DNA of 64,000 nt from a beta proteobacterium AAP51 (GCA_001295905.1 LJHT01000009.1:62001-126000), one strand, 5' to 3'. Shown: positions 42,197 to 54,892, counted from the first letter of the stretch. Numbers and translations are program-made. Notes: a model not told the origin generated them from the letters alone.

Positions 42197-43189
42197 TCAG
42201 CGCGGCGCTTCGCTCAAGCGCCGGCCCAGCGACACCGCATAGGGCGCGGCGCGCGCGCGCAGCACCGGGTCGCTGGAGGCCTCCAGGCCCTTGGGCAGCG
42301 CCGTCGGGTTGAAGGTGATGCCTTCGCAGGCGCCGCCCGCACCGGGCTCGACCTGCGTGACGAACAGCTGGCCCACGGGCACGAGGCGGCGGCTCTCGGG
42401 CCACACCTGCGTGGGGTCGTCCACCGGGTCGCCGGCCTCGGCGATCTGGAACTTCAGGTCGAAGACCACCGGTGCCGCGGCCACGCGGCGGCGCAGTTCG
42501 TCGGCCAGGAAGTCATCGGGCATCGTCTTGAGCTGCTCGTCGCTGAGGCCCAGGGTGCCGGCCACGGGCTCGAACTGCCAGCGCAGGGTGGTCTTCTCGC
42601 CCTTCGCGTTGGTGGCGACGAAGGCGTTGGTGCTCCAGTAATTCACGCTGCCGTAACTCGCGGGCACCGGGGCCTTGGCCAAGTAGGCGGCCTGGCGCAG
42701 CGTCTCGGGGTTGGCCTCGTTGAAGGCCTTGAGCCTGGCCGCATCGGGTTTGCCGGTGGCGGGGTCGGGCGTGCGCGCCTGCAGAAAGGGCGCGAACTGT
42801 TCGGGCTTCGCGACGAAGAACACCGGCGCCGAGATGTTCGCGCTTTGCCAGACTTCACCGCCGGGCCCGGTGAACTGGAAGGACAGCCCGCGCACCGAGC
42901 GGCCCTTGTCGCTGGCCTTGGGGCTGCCGCCTCCGATGGAGAAGCGCAGCACCGCCGGCACCTTGTCGCCGTTGAAGACGCGGGCGCTGCTGAGGTTGCG
43001 GCCCACGGTGTTGCCGACGAAGTGGCCGCTGGCGCACACGCCCTTGGCGCCAGAGCGCCTGAAGCCCTTGTGCTGGCCGAAGAGGCCTTCGAGGGCGTTC
43101 ACCTGGTCCAGCGGCGGGCTTTGCGCCGCCGCGGGCGTGCAGATCCACAAGGCGCCGGCTGCGGCAGCGGTCAGGGTCAGAAGCTTCAT
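42197..43189 (-). CDS. Periplasmic catalase-family (SrpA-like) protein, distal His apparently lost
   Basis: 330 residues with a signal peptide (KLLTLTAAAAGALWICTPAAAQ). The catalase-fold core is visible: VLRFSIGGGSPKASDKGRSVRGLSFQF, PVFFVAKPEQF, DDPTQVWP and the C-terminal DPVLRARAAPYAVSLGRR with the proximal haem-ligand Tyr. In family members the distal His lies in an HAKG motif; here the same place reads GAKG (Gly47 to Gly50), confirmed from the codons. The residue matching the distal Asn, just before PVFF, also looks substituted. Haem may still bind, but ordinary catalase or peroxidase chemistry is doubtful. Exported copies are usually periplasmic peroxidases. Confidence 0.8.
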   Translation of the reverse strand: MKLLTLTAAAAGALWICTPAAAQSPPLDQVNALEGLFGQHKGFRRSGAKGVCASGHFVGNTVGRNLSSARVFNGDKVPAVLRFSIGGGSPKASDKGRSVRGLSFQFTGPGGEVWQSANISAPVFFVAKPEQFAPFLQARTPDPATGKPDAARLKAFNEANPETLRQAAYLAKAPVPASYGSVNYWSTNAFVATNAKGEKTTLRWQFEPVAGTLGLSDEQLKTMPDDFLADELRRRVAAAPVVFDLKFQIAEAGDPVDDPTQVWPESRRLVPVGQLFVTQVEPGAGGACEGITFNPTALPKGLEASSDPVLRARAAPYAVSLGRRLSEAPR

Positions 43190-43275
43190 CGGGGTCGTTC
43201 CTCAGGTGGGTGATGTCCACCTGAGTCGAGCCCCGCCTCGGCTCCTTACGCGGCGCGGCGCGTGCCGCGCTGCGT

Positions 43276-43911
43276 TCAGAGCTTGCTGTACTTCACCGAG
43301 CAGCCGTAGGGGCGCGTCGAAGCCTGGGTCACGGGCTTGCCGGCCAGGGTTTCGGCCAGCGCGGCCTTCACGTAGTTCTTCGCGCCCGGAATGTCGGCCG
43401 CGTTAGAGGTCGGCTTGTCGTCGATGCCGCCGGCGTAGACCAGTGTGCCGGCGGGGTCGACGATGTACATGTGCGGCGTGGTGCGGGCGCCGAAAGCGCG
43501 GCCGACCTTGCCGTCGTCGTCCATCAGCGTGGCGGTGGCGGCCGCCTTCTGCCCCTGCATCCACTTGGCCAGGTCGGCCGGCTTGCGGTAGTCGGAAGAA
43601 TCGGGCGCGGTGGAACTGACGGCCAGCCACACCACGCCCTTGGCGGTGGCTTCCTTCTGCGTGCCCTGCATGTTGTTGCTGCCGTAGTGCTTCACCACGA
43701 AGGGGCAGCCCGGGTTCACCCACTCCAGCACCACGTGCTTGCCCTTGAAGTCGGCCAGTGAGACGGTCTTGCCGTTGGTGTCGGCCACGCTGAAGGCCGG
43801 GGCCGGCTGGCCCACGGTGGCGTTGGCACTGGCGGCACCGGCGGCCAGGCCGAGTGCAGAGGCGGTGGCGAAGGCGGCCAGCGTGGCCAGGGTGGGCTTG
43901 AAGTTCAGCAT
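43276..43911 (-). CDS. Exported thioredoxin-fold (AhpC/TSA-type) redoxin
   Basis: 211 residues from the ATG at 43911. Signal peptide (LATLAAFATASALGLAAGAASA). The redoxin body has APAFSVADTNGKTVSLADFKGKHVVLEW, then NPGCPFVVKHY with Cys69 at the peroxidatic position, and TPHMYIVDPAGTLVYAGGIDD with a cis-Pro. A second, near C-terminal Cys (YGCSVKY) may be the resolving residue. Peroxiredoxin-like or thiol-reducing function in the periplasm. It follows dsbD by 41 bp on the same strand, consistent with DsbD supplying it with electrons. Confidence 0.88.
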   Translation of the reverse strand: MLNFKPTLATLAAFATASALGLAAGAASANATVGQPAPAFSVADTNGKTVSLADFKGKHVVLEWVNPGCPFVVKHYGSNNMQGTQKEATAKGVVWLAVSSTAPDSSDYRKPADLAKWMQGQKAAATATLMDDDGKVGRAFGARTTPHMYIVDPAGTLVYAGGIDDKPTSNAADIPGAKNYVKAALAETLAGKPVTQASTRPYGCSVKYSKL

Positions 43912-43952
43912 GTCACGGCTCCTGGGGGTGAGGGGCTCGGAGGCCCGGTGTT

Positions 43953-46160
43953 TCAGGGGTTGGGCAGAGACGACAGCGCGCTGCGCACCTCGTCCACCGT
44001 CAGAATTTCGCTCAGAAGGCGAGGCCCCGTGCCACCAGGGGCATAGAGCGCGTACACCGGCACGCCGCTGCGGCCCAGCCGGCTGAGTTCGGCGCTGATG
44101 GCGGCGTCGCGGCGCGTCCAGTCGGCGCGCAGCAGCAGCACGCGGCGCGCCTCGAAGTCCTGCAGCACTTCGGCATCGGCCAGGGTGCCGCGCTTGTTGA
44201 ACTGGCAGGTCACGCACCAGGCGGCGGTGAAGTCGACGAACACCGGCCGGCCCTCGGCCTGCGCCTGCGCCACGCGCTCGGCCGACCAGGGCTGCCAGGT
44301 GTCGCTGGCACTCACCGCGCCGGCCGCGGCCACCGCCTCGCTGCGCAGGCTGGGGCCGGCCCAGAACAGCGTGGCCGCCACCACCAGCACCGCGGCGGTG
44401 CCGAAGCCGCGCCGCGCCAGGGGGCCCAACCCCGGTGAACCCAGCGCCCAGGCTGCAAATGCCAGGGCCAGCAGCAACAGCAGCAGCGCCGCCGCGCCGT
44501 CGATGCCCGCCTGCTGGCCCAGCACCCACACCAGCCACACCACGGTGGCGAACATCGGGAAGGCCATCAGCACCTTGAAGTGCGACATCCACACCCCCGG
44601 CCGCGGCATCAACCGGGCCACGCCCGGCCAGGCGCTGGCCGCCAGGTAAGGCAGCGCCATGCCCAGGCCCAGCGCCGCGAAGACGCTGAGCGCCTGCGCC
44701 GTGGGCAGCGTGACCGCGAGCCCCAGCGAAGCGCCCATGAAGGGTGCCGTGCAGGGCGAAGCCACCGCCACGGCCAGCACGCCGGTGAGGGCGGAATCCA
44801 GGATGGGATGGCGCGCGCGCGCGCTGGCCACCGAGCTGGGCAGCACGGACCCGAGCTCGAACACGCCCACCAGGTTCAGGCCGATCAAGGTGAAGAGCGC
44901 CGCCAAGGCTGCCACGACCGCGGGCGATTGCAGCTGGAAACCCCAGCCGAGCTGTTCGCCGCCCGCGCGCAGCGCCAGCAGCAGGGCCGCGAGCGCCACG
45001 AAGGACAGCACGACGCCGGCCGTGTAGGCCAGCCCGCCAGCCAGCAGCGCGCGGCGGTCCTGGCCGTGGGCGGCGAAGCCCATCACCTTCAAGGACAGCA
45101 CCGGGAAGACGCAGGGCATCAGGTTCAGCAGCGCGCCGCCCACCAGCGCCAGCAGCAGGGCCCAGCCCAGGCTGGTGGCGGCCGGCGGCGCCGCAGCCGG
45201 CTGGGGCAGGGCCTCCACCCGCGGCGGCAGGGCCGTGGCCACGGCGGCGCCGGCCGGCCAGGGCCCGTTGACGGCCACCTGCACGAAGGCGCCGGTGGGC
45301 ACGCCCTCGGCCGCCAGCACGCTGGGCATCGTGGTGGGTGCCTCGGTGCGCTGCGGGTCCAGGGGTACGCGGGCCGTCCAGGTGCCGCCTTCCCAGCGAG
45401 TCTCGGGTTTCGCGGCGTTCTGGATCACCCCTGCCGTCTCGGGAAAGTAGCTCAGCGCCTTGCCTTGCCAGGCGGCCGGCAGGCCGCTGACTTTCAGCAC
45501 CAGGGTGCCGTCTTCCACCGTTGCGCTGGCCTGGCTGCCGGCGGCAGGCTGCGGCACGGCGGCCAGGGCGGCCTTGAACAGCGCCGCCTGGCCGGCGGTG
45601 GCGGCCTGGGCGGGCACGCGCAGCGTGAAATCGCCGCCTTCGGGAATGCAGACGTCCTTGCACACCAGCCAGTCGGCGCGCAGCTTCACGTCGAGCGCAT
45701 CGCCGCTGAAGCCGGCCGGCACCGTGAGGGCCACCGGCAGCAGCAGCGTGCCTTCGTAGCCGAAGTTCAACAGCGGGCCCAGCGGCAGCTTGGCGGGCGT
45801 GGGCCAGGCGATCTCGCCCGCCTGCACGCCGGCAGGCAACTGCCACTCCATCGTGGTGGGCAGGCCGGAATCGCCAGGGTTCTTCCAGTAGGTGTGCCAA
45901 TGCGGCGCGTGTTCGATCTTCAGCCCCAGCCACAGCGGCTTGCCGGCGGCCACGCCCTCGGGCGCATGGGCCACCAGTTCGGCGGTGACCTGTGGCGTGG
46001 TGACCACGGCGCCCTGGGCCCACGCAGCGCCGCTGAAGACCGTGCTAGCCATCAGGGCAATGCCGCCCAGCACCGAGCGCCAAACAGGGGCGCCAGGGCG
46101 ACGGGCAGGGGGCGTGGCCCGGGTGGCTGTGCAGGGCGGCGAGGGCGGAATGAGGCGCAT
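43953..46160 (-). CDS. Thiol:disulfide interchange protein DsbD/ScsB-like
   Basis: 735 residues from the ATG at 46160. Signal peptide, then an N-terminal beta-domain with the Cys pair in WLVCKDVCIPE, a central membrane domain of about eight helices with redox-site Cys in NLMPCVFPVLSLKVMG and ASPCTAPFMGA, and a C-terminal thioredoxin domain with CVTC. It passes electrons from cytoplasmic thioredoxin to periplasmic acceptors. The downstream redoxin is a likely partner. Confidence 0.93.
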   Translation of the reverse strand: MRLIPPSPPCTATRATPPARRPGAPVWRSVLGGIALMASTVFSGAAWAQGAVVTTPQVTAELVAHAPEGVAAGKPLWLGLKIEHAPHWHTYWKNPGDSGLPTTMEWQLPAGVQAGEIAWPTPAKLPLGPLLNFGYEGTLLLPVALTVPAGFSGDALDVKLRADWLVCKDVCIPEGGDFTLRVPAQAATAGQAALFKAALAAVPQPAAGSQASATVEDGTLVLKVSGLPAAWQGKALSYFPETAGVIQNAAKPETRWEGGTWTARVPLDPQRTEAPTTMPSVLAAEGVPTGAFVQVAVNGPWPAGAAVATALPPRVEALPQPAAAPPAATSLGWALLLALVGGALLNLMPCVFPVLSLKVMGFAAHGQDRRALLAGGLAYTAGVVLSFVALAALLLALRAGGEQLGWGFQLQSPAVVAALAALFTLIGLNLVGVFELGSVLPSSVASARARHPILDSALTGVLAVAVASPCTAPFMGASLGLAVTLPTAQALSVFAALGLGMALPYLAASAWPGVARLMPRPGVWMSHFKVLMAFPMFATVVWLVWVLGQQAGIDGAAALLLLLLALAFAAWALGSPGLGPLARRGFGTAAVLVVAATLFWAGPSLRSEAVAAAGAVSASDTWQPWSAERVAQAQAEGRPVFVDFTAAWCVTCQFNKRGTLADAEVLQDFEARRVLLLRADWTRRDAAISAELSRLGRSGVPVYALYAPGGTGPRLLSEILTVDEVRSALSSLPNP

Positions 46161-46351
46161 GACAGGCTCTGAGGTCGGGTGGCGCGGGAGGTTCCCGGCA
46201 AGGGCAGCCCGGGTGCGACGGCGTGCCGCGCAGGCTGCAAAGCGCACGAAGCTTACGCGGGCCCGTTGGGCTTGCGGCGGCCCGTGGTTTCGGTTTGTGC
46301 GGGTTTCTTCGTATACTCCCGAGGCTTTGCTGGGCTCGTTGAGGTTTTCAC
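46161..46351. promoter_or_regulatory. Promoter region of the atp operon (divergent from dsbD)
   Basis: 191 bp between the dsbD and atpI starts. A TATACT -10-like box lies at 46312-46317, followed by a plausible start near 46324. The -35 is weak (TTTCGG region at 46288). A T-rich stretch (GGTTTCGGTTTGTGCGGGTTTC) breaks the high GC content here. It should drive the whole atpI-atpC operon. Confidence 0.55.
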
Positions 46352-46912
46352 ATGGCGAATCTACCGGCGTTGCAACGCGAAGGGGCTGAAGCGCCCCCGG
46401 CGGCCCAGGGCCAGCCCGCGGCAACCCGGCAGTGGCGACAGGTGGAAACAGAAGACGAGGCCGCAGAACAGGCCCGGAAGGCGCAAGAGGCCCACAAGCC
46501 GCTGACGCCCGAAGAAGCGCAGGCCCTGCGTGCCCTGCAGCCCCCCATGTCGCCATGGCGGGTGGTGGGGGTTCAGGCTGGCGTGGGTGTGGTGGTGGCG
46601 CTGTTGCTGGCGTTGTCGCCGGGCCCGATGGTTTGGACGTGGTCGTTCCTGTACGGGGCGGCTGCGGTGGTGGTTCCAGGTGCCTTGATGGCCTGGGGCA
46701 TCACGAGACCGGTTTCTCGCTCGTCGGCTGGCGCTGGTGTGGCCAGCTTCTTCGTGTGGGAGGCCGTGAAAGTTGGAACGGCGGTGGCGCTGCTTTTGCT
46801 GGCCCCGGTGTTCGTGCAGCCCTTGAGCTGGCCAGCCCTGCTGGCGGGTCTGGTGCTGTGCCTGAAGTGTTACTGGGTTGCGCTGCTGTGGCGTGGCTCG
46901 AAGAAGAACTGA
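46352..46912 (+). CDS. atpI: ATP synthase protein I
   Basis: 186 residues. Cytoplasmic charged N-terminus (ETEDEAAEQARKAQEAHKPLTPEEAQ), then four hydrophobic helices (VVGVQAGVGVVVALLLALS, FLYGAAAVVVPGALMAWGI, FFVWEAVKVGTAVALLLLAPVFV, LLAGLVLCLKCYWVALLW). This is the assembly/Mg-transport-related subunit I that begins most atp operons. First gene of the operon, 18 bp before atpB. Confidence 0.92.
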   Translation: MANLPALQREGAEAPPAAQGQPAATRQWRQVETEDEAAEQARKAQEAHKPLTPEEAQALRALQPPMSPWRVVGVQAGVGVVVALLLALSPGPMVWTWSFLYGAAAVVVPGALMAWGITRPVSRSSAGAGVASFFVWEAVKVGTAVALLLLAPVFVQPLSWPALLAGLVLCLKCYWVALLWRGSKKN

Positions 46913-46930
46913 CAGCTGGGAACAACGCAC

Positions 46931-48149
<1,219 letters not shown>

Positions 48150-48185
48150 ACGTCACGCCCTTTCACGCTTGAAAGGAGTTAAGCC

Positions 48186-48656
48186 GTGAACATCAACGCA
48201 AGTCTGTTCATTCAGTGGATTCCGTTCCTCTTCCTGGCCTGGTTCACGGCGCGCTTCATCTGGCCGCCGATCACCAAGGCCCTGGACGAGCGGGCGCAGA
48301 AGGTTGCCGACGGCCTGGCCGCCGCCGACCGTGCCAAGCAAGAGCTCAGCAGCGCCAACCAGCGCGTTGAGCAACAGCTGGCTGCCACGCGTGAAGAAAG
48401 CACCAAGCGCATTGCCGACGCAGAGCGCATGGCTGCGGGCTTGGTGGAAGAGGCCAAGCGCCGCGCCAACGAGGAAGCCGCCAAGATCCTGGCGGCTGCC
48501 AAGGCCGACGCCGAGCAGCAACTCGTGGCCGCGCGCGAATCTCTGCGTGACCAGGTGGCCGTGCTGGCCGTCAAGGGCGCCGAGCAGATCCTGCGCCGCG
48601 AGGTCAACAGCGAGGTTCACGCCGAGCTGCTGACGCGCCTGAAGCACGAGCTGTAA
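48186..48656 (+). CDS. atpF: ATP synthase subunit b
   Basis: 156 residues, start GTG at 48186 behind AAAGGAG. One N-terminal helix ([27 protein letters not shown]) anchors a long charged coiled coil ([16 protein letters not shown]...). It is the peripheral stalk. Ends 3 bp before atpH. Confidence 0.96.
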   Translation: MNINASLFIQWIPFLFLAWFTARFIWPPITKALDERAQKVADGLAAADRAKQELSSANQRVEQQLAATREESTKRIADAERMAAGLVEEAKRRANEEAAKILAAAKADAEQQLVAARESLRDQVAVLAVKGAEQILRREVNSEVHAELLTRLKHEL

Positions 48657-48659
48657 GCC

Positions 48660-49184
48660 ATGGCCGAACTCGCCACCATCGCCCGGCCCTATGCGGAAGC
48701 CCTGCTGGCAGCAGGCGCCGACGCGGCCACCGTCGCGCAGCTGCACGCTGTGGCGCGGGTGGCTGCCGAGCCCGAGCTGCAAAGCTTCGCCGCCCACCCC
48801 AAGGCCGCGCCGGAACAGGTGTTCGACCTGATCTGCACGGCCACGGGGCAGGCCTTGTCGGCCCCCGTGCAGAACCTGCTGCGCGCCGTCATCGACAACG
48901 GCCGCCTGGCAGCCGTGCCCGAGATGGCCGCGCAGGCGCAGGCCCTGCTGGACGCCCGCTCGGGCATCTCGCAGGCCCGCGTGAGCAGCGCCTTCCCGAT
49001 GAGCGAAGCGCAGGTGCAGGAGCTGCGCGCTGTGCTCGAGAAGCGTTTCGGCCGCAAGCTGGAGCTGAGCGTGGAAGTCGACACCAGCCTCATCGGCGGC
49101 ATCCGTGCCGAAGTGGGCGACGAAGTGCTCGACACCTCGGTGAAGGCCCGCCTGGACCGCATGAAAACTGCATTGACCGCCTGA
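48660..49184 (+). CDS. atpH: ATP synthase subunit delta
   Basis: 174 residues: TIARPYAEALLAAG at the N-terminus, helical N-domain, then ISQARVSSAFPMSEAQVQELRAVLEKRFGRKLELSVEVDTSLIGGIRAEVGDEVLDTSVKARLDRM in the C-domain, the family signature. Links F1 to the b stalk. Confidence 0.97.
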   Translation: MAELATIARPYAEALLAAGADAATVAQLHAVARVAAEPELQSFAAHPKAAPEQVFDLICTATGQALSAPVQNLLRAVIDNGRLAAVPEMAAQAQALLDARSGISQARVSSAFPMSEAQVQELRAVLEKRFGRKLELSVEVDTSLIGGIRAEVGDEVLDTSVKARLDRMKTALTA

Positions 49185-49253
49185 GCCCGAATTGGCTCGT
49201 GCGCCGGGCGCCGCTGACCAGCGTCGTCGGCACCCACGTCCCCGGAGAACACC

Positions 49254-50807
49254 ATGCAATTGAACCCCGCTGAAATTTCCGAGCTGATCAAGAGCCGCAT
49301 CGAAGGCCTTGCCGTCTCGGCCGACATCAAGAACCAGGGCACCGTCGTGTCCGTCACCGACGGCATCGTGCGTGTGCACGGCCTGTCTGAAGTGATGGCC
49401 GGCGAAATGCTGGAGTTCCCGCCCACCGCCAGCGGCCAGGCCACCTACGGGCTGGCGCTGAACCTCGAGCGCGACTCCGTGGGCGCGGTGATCCTGGGCG
49501 AGTACGAGCACATCAGCGAAGGCGACACCGTGAAGTGCACGGGCCGCATCCTGGAAGTGCCCGTGGGCCCCGAGCTGATCGGCCGCGTGGTCAACGCGCT
49601 CGGCCAGCCCATCGACGGCAAGGGCCCCATCAACGCCAAGATGACCGACGTCATCGAGAAGGTGGCCCCGGGCGTGATCGCGCGCAAGAGCGTCGACCAG
49701 CCCGTGCAGACCGGCCTGAAGTCCATCGACTCGATGGTGCCCGTGGGCCGCGGCCAGCGCGAACTGATCATCGGCGACCGCCAGACCGGCAAGACCGCCG
49801 TGGCCATCGACGCCATCATCAACCAGAAGGGTCAGAACATGACCTGCGTCTACGTTGCGATCGGCCAGAAGGCTTCGTCGATCAAGAACGTGGTGCGCGC
49901 GCTGGAAGCCAACGGCGCGATGGAATACACCATCGTCGTGGCGGCTTCGGCCTCTGAATCGGCGGCCATGCAGTACGTCAGCGCCTACTCGGGCTGCACG
50001 ATGGGCGAGTACTTCCGCGACCGCGGCCAGGACGCGCTGATCATTTACGACGACCTGTCCAAGCAGGCCGTGGCCTACCGCCAGGTGTCGCTGCTGCTGC
50101 GCCGCCCGCCGGGCCGCGAAGCCTACCCTGGCGACGTGTTCTATCTCCACAGCCGCCTGCTGGAGCGCGCCGCCCGCGTGAACGCCGACTACGTCGAAGC
50201 CTTCACCAAGGGTGAAGTGAAGGGCAAGACGGGTTCGCTGACGGCACTGCCCATCATCGAAACGCAAGCCGGCGACGTGTCGGCCTTCGTGCCCACCAAC
50301 GTGATCTCCATCACCGACGGCCAGATCTTCCTGGAAACCAGCCTGTTCAACGCCGGCATCCGTCCCGCCATCAACGCCGGTATCTCGGTGTCGCGCGTCG
50401 GTGGTGCTGCGCAGACCAAGCTGATCAAGAGCCTGTCGGGCGGCATCCGTACCGACCTGGCGCAGTACCGTGAACTGGCCGCCTTCGCGCAGTTCGCCTC
50501 TGACCTGGACGCCGCCACCCGCAAGCAGCTCGACCGCGGTGCCCGCGTGACGGAACTGCTGAAGCAGGCCCAGTACAGCCCGCTGCCCATCAGCCTGATG
50601 GCCGCCACGCTGTACGCGGTGAACAAGGGCTACCTCGACGACATCGACGTGAAGAAGGTGCTGTCCTTCGAACACGGCCTGCACCAGCACCTGAAGAGCA
50701 GCCACGCCGCGCTGCTGGCCAAGCTGGAAAACGAGAAGGCCATGGACAAGGGCGCGGAAGAAGAACTGGCCGGCGCCATCGCCGCGTTCAAGAAGTCCTT
50801 CGCCTAA
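49254..50807 (+). CDS. atpA: ATP synthase subunit alpha
   Basis: 517 residues. Walker [61 protein letters not shown] and the C-terminal helical domain are all intact. Non-catalytic nucleotide-binding subunit of the F1 hexamer. Confidence 0.99.
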   Translation: MQLNPAEISELIKSRIEGLAVSADIKNQGTVVSVTDGIVRVHGLSEVMAGEMLEFPPTASGQATYGLALNLERDSVGAVILGEYEHISEGDTVKCTGRILEVPVGPELIGRVVNALGQPIDGKGPINAKMTDVIEKVAPGVIARKSVDQPVQTGLKSIDSMVPVGRGQRELIIGDRQTGKTAVAIDAIINQKGQNMTCVYVAIGQKASSIKNVVRALEANGAMEYTIVVAASASESAAMQYVSAYSGCTMGEYFRDRGQDALIIYDDLSKQAVAYRQVSLLLRRPPGREAYPGDVFYLHSRLLERAARVNADYVEAFTKGEVKGKTGSLTALPIIETQAGDVSAFVPTNVISITDGQIFLETSLFNAGIRPAINAGISVSRVGGAAQTKLIKSLSGGIRTDLAQYRELAAFAQFASDLDAATRKQLDRGARVTELLKQAQYSPLPISLMAATLYAVNKGYLDDIDVKKVLSFEHGLHQHLKSSHAALLAKLENEKAMDKGAEEELAGAIAAFKKSFA

Positions 50808-50831
50808 GCAGCCGTACCAAGGAGCAAGACC

Positions 50832-51716
50832 ATGGCGGTCGGCAAAGAGATACGCGGCAAGATCAAGTCGGTGGAGAACACCAAGAAGATCACCAAGGCC
50901 ATGGAAATGGTCGCCGCTTCGAAGATGCGCAAGGCGCAGGAGCGCATGCGCTCGGCGCGGCCCTACGCCGACAAGATCCGCAACATCACGGCGCACCTGT
51001 CTCAGGCCAACCCTGAGTACAAAAGCGCCTACATGCGGACCGACAGCACGGCCAAGGCCGTGGGTTTCATCGTCGTCACCACCGACAAGGGTCTGTGCGG
51101 CGGCCTGAACACCAACATCCTGCGCGCCGTCACGAACAAGATGAAGGAAGTGCAGACCGAGGGCAAGGCCATCCAGGCCGTGGCCATCGGCAACAAGGGT
51201 TTCGGCTTCCTGAACCGCATCGGCGCCAACGTCGTCAGCCACGCCACGCAGCTGGGTGACGCGCCGCAGCTGGAAAAGCTCATCGGCCCGGTCAAGGTGA
51301 TGCTGGATGCCTTCGTCGAAGGCAAGCTCGATGTCGTCTACGTCTGCTACACCAACTTCATCAACACGATGAAGCAGGAACCGATGGTCGAGCAGCTGCT
51401 GCCGCTGTCGGCCGACCGCCTGGCGCAGAGCGAAGCCGAGAAATCGCAGTACGGCTGGGACTACATCTACGAGCCCGATGCGCCCAGCGTCATCGACGAG
51501 CTGCTCACCCGCTACATCGAGGCGCTGGTGTTCCAGGCCGTGGCCGAGAACATGGCCAGCGAGCAGAGCGCCCGCATGGTGGCCATGAAGGCCGCCACCG
51601 ACAACGCCGGCACGCTGATCGGCGAGCTCAAGCTCATCTACAACAAGAGCCGCCAGGCCGCGATCACGAAGGAACTCTCCGAGATCGTCAGCGGCGCTGC
51701 CGCGATCAGTGGCTGA
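50832..51716 (+). CDS. atpG: ATP synthase subunit gamma
   Basis: 294 residues. The N-terminal helix [35 protein letters not shown] and the C-terminal helix [43 protein letters not shown] form the rotor coiled coil; [10 protein letters not shown] lies between. The central rotating shaft. Confidence 0.98.
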   Translation: MAVGKEIRGKIKSVENTKKITKAMEMVAASKMRKAQERMRSARPYADKIRNITAHLSQANPEYKSAYMRTDSTAKAVGFIVVTTDKGLCGGLNTNILRAVTNKMKEVQTEGKAIQAVAIGNKGFGFLNRIGANVVSHATQLGDAPQLEKLIGPVKVMLDAFVEGKLDVVYVCYTNFINTMKQEPMVEQLLPLSADRLAQSEAEKSQYGWDYIYEPDAPSVIDELLTRYIEALVFQAVAENMASEQSARMVAMKAATDNAGTLIGELKLIYNKSRQAAITKELSEIVSGAAAISG

Positions 51717-53180
<1,464 letters not shown>

Positions 53181-53308
53181 GCGGCGCATTCGAACCGATG
53201 GCGTCGTTGCGATGCTCGCCGTACGGGAGTACGGCTGCGCGTCGTGCCTAGCCCTCGGCCCGACTGCTTGCTCCTTGAACCTTTTTCAAAGTCTGCGAGA
53301 ACACCACC
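53181..53308. repeat. atpD-atpC spacer with hairpin element
   Basis: The spacer contains a perfect 7-bp stem GCCGTAC (53218-53224), loop GGGA, GTACGGC (53229-53235). It lies in a longer imperfectly palindromic stretch (about 53200-53250). No T-run follows. It resembles short extragenic repeats of related genomes and could alter mRNA stability between the two cistrons. Confidence 0.55.
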
Positions 53309-53725
53309 ATGGCCACCCTCCACGTTGATGTGGTTTCGGCTGAAGAAAGCATCTTCAGCGGCGAAGCCAAGTTCGTCGCCCTGCCGGGCGAGAACGGCGA
53401 GCTCGGCATCCTGCCGCGGCACACGCCGCTGATCACGCGCATCCGCCCCGGTGCCGTGCGCATCGAGAAGGCCGACGGCTCGGGCGAGGAGTTCGTGTTC
53501 GTCGCTGGCGGCATTCTGGAAGTGCAGCCGGGTACCGTCACCGTGCTGGCCGACACCGCCATCCGCGGCCACGACCTCGACGAAGCCAAGGCCCTGGAAG
53601 CCAAGAAGCAGGCCGAAGAGGCGATGAAAAACGCCAAGAGCGACATCGACCTGGCCGCTGCGCAAGGCGAATTCGCCGCGATGGCCGCCCAGCTGGCCGC
53701 CATCCAGAAGCTGCGCAAGAAGTAA
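53309..53725 (+). CDS. atpC: ATP synthase subunit epsilon
   Basis: 138 residues. The N-terminal beta-sandwich has [44 protein letters not shown], followed by a C-terminal helical hairpin. It couples rotation and inhibits ATP hydrolysis. Last gene of the operon. Confidence 0.97.
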   Translation: MATLHVDVVSAEESIFSGEAKFVALPGENGELGILPRHTPLITRIRPGAVRIEKADGSGEEFVFVAGGILEVQPGTVTVLADTAIRGHDLDEAKALEAKKQAEEAMKNAKSDIDLAAAQGEFAAMAAQLAAIQKLRKK

Positions 53726-53754
53726 ACGCAGCGGGCGTCGAGCGCCCGGTGCCC

Positions 53755-53790
53755 ACCGCCCGCCGCGTGCTTGCGCCCGGCGGGCGGTTT
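53755..53790 (+). terminator. Rho-independent terminator of the atp operon
   Basis: ACCGCCCGCCG (53755-53765) pairs perfectly with CGGCGGGCGGT (53778-53788) around a 12-nt loop, and TTTGTATT follows. It begins 30 bp after the atpC stop. Confidence 0.8.
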
Positions 53791-53893
53791 GTATTCGGCG
53801 TGTGTGTTTCCGAGCCTCGGTTTCCAGGGCCTGGTGGGCAGCCTGGCCCGCGTTGGGCATAGTCGGGGCCGGCTTCACCTCGAAAGACGCTCC

Positions 53894-54676
53894 ATGGCCA
53901 AGGCAGCCAAGACCTCGCAGCTCAGCAAGAGCCAGTACGAAGAACAGATGGCGCCGCTGGAGCTGCGGCTCACGGAGATGGCGCGCTGGCTGCAGCACAC
54001 CGGCCACCGGGTGCTGGTGCTCATCGAGGGACGCGACACCGCCGGCAAGGGCGGCGTCATCTCCGCCATCAGCGGCACCATGAGCCCGCGCCAGTGCCGC
54101 GCCGTGGCGCTGCCCAAGCCCAACGAGCGCGAGCGCACGCAGTGGTACTTCCAGCGCTACGTGCCGCACCTGCCGGCGGCGGGCGAGATCGTGTTGCTGG
54201 ACCGCAGCTGGTACAACCGCGCCGGCGTCGAGCGTGTGATGGGCTATTGCAGCGAAGAGCAGGCCCTGGCCTTCCTGAAGCAGGCCCCGGTGTTCGAGAA
54301 GATGCTGGTGGACGACGGCATCCTGCTCTTCAAGTACTGGCTGACGGTCGACCAGGCGCAGCAGGAAGCACGGTTCGCCGAGCGCCGCGCCGACCCGCTG
54401 AAGCGGTGGAAGCTCAGCGCCGTGGACCTGGAAGCCCGCGCGCGATATGCCGACTACACCGAAGCACGCAACGCCATGCTGCAGGCCACGCACGGCAAGC
54501 ACACGCCGTGGACGCTGGTGGACTTCAACGACCAGCGCCGCGGCCGCGTCGCGCTCATCAGCGACCTGCTGCAGCGCCTGCCCGACCACGCCGTGCCCGA
54601 GGTGAGCATCGATTTCCCGCCGCTGCCCGGCGAGCCACTGAAAGAGCACTTCAAGGCCGGCTTCAAGCCGATCTGA
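53894..54676 (+). CDS. ppk2: Polyphosphate kinase 2
   Basis: 260 residues from the ATG at 53894. PPK2 hallmarks: Walker A region LIEGRDTAGKGGVI, PKPNERERTQWYFQRYVPHLPAAGEIVLLDRSWYNRAGVERVMGYC, FEKMLVDDGILLFKYWL and RRADPLKRWKLSAVDLEA. It transfers phosphate between polyphosphate and nucleotides; GDP/ADP preference cannot be read. Next to the ATP synthase operon, behind its terminator, so under separate control. Confidence 0.95.
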   Translation: MAKAAKTSQLSKSQYEEQMAPLELRLTEMARWLQHTGHRVLVLIEGRDTAGKGGVISAISGTMSPRQCRAVALPKPNERERTQWYFQRYVPHLPAAGEIVLLDRSWYNRAGVERVMGYCSEEQALAFLKQAPVFEKMLVDDGILLFKYWLTVDQAQQEARFAERRADPLKRWKLSAVDLEARARYADYTEARNAMLQATHGKHTPWTLVDFNDQRRGRVALISDLLQRLPDHAVPEVSIDFPPLPGEPLKEHFKAGFKPI

Positions 54677-54688
54677 AGGCTTCGCACC

Positions 54689-54892
54689 TCAGTGGTGGTG
54701 CACGTGCTCTCCGGCCTTCAGCCGGTACACGGTGCCGCAATACGGGCAGCGGCCTTCGCCCGTGGTGGCCACGTCGATGAAGACCTTGGGATGGTTGCTC
54801 CACAAGGCCATCTTCGGGTTGGGGCAGAAGGTGACGCCCGGGCCCTGCAGATCGGCCGCGCTCACCTCGACGACAGCTTTCGGTTCAGCCAT
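54689..54892 (-). CDS. Small zinc-finger (CHCC-type) protein
   Basis: 67 residues. A Zn site is formed by Cys in VTFCPNP, His in SNHPKVFIDV and the pair CPYCG, followed by a His-rich tail (EHVHHH). This small family often accompanies complex I or ilvE-type genes and resembles the NDUFS6-like zf-CHCC domain. It is 17 bp downstream of ilvE on the same strand and likely in its operon. Confidence 0.9.
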   Translation of the reverse strand: MAEPKAVVEVSAADLQGPGVTFCPNPKMALWSNHPKVFIDVATTGEGRCPYCGTVYRLKAGEHVHHH

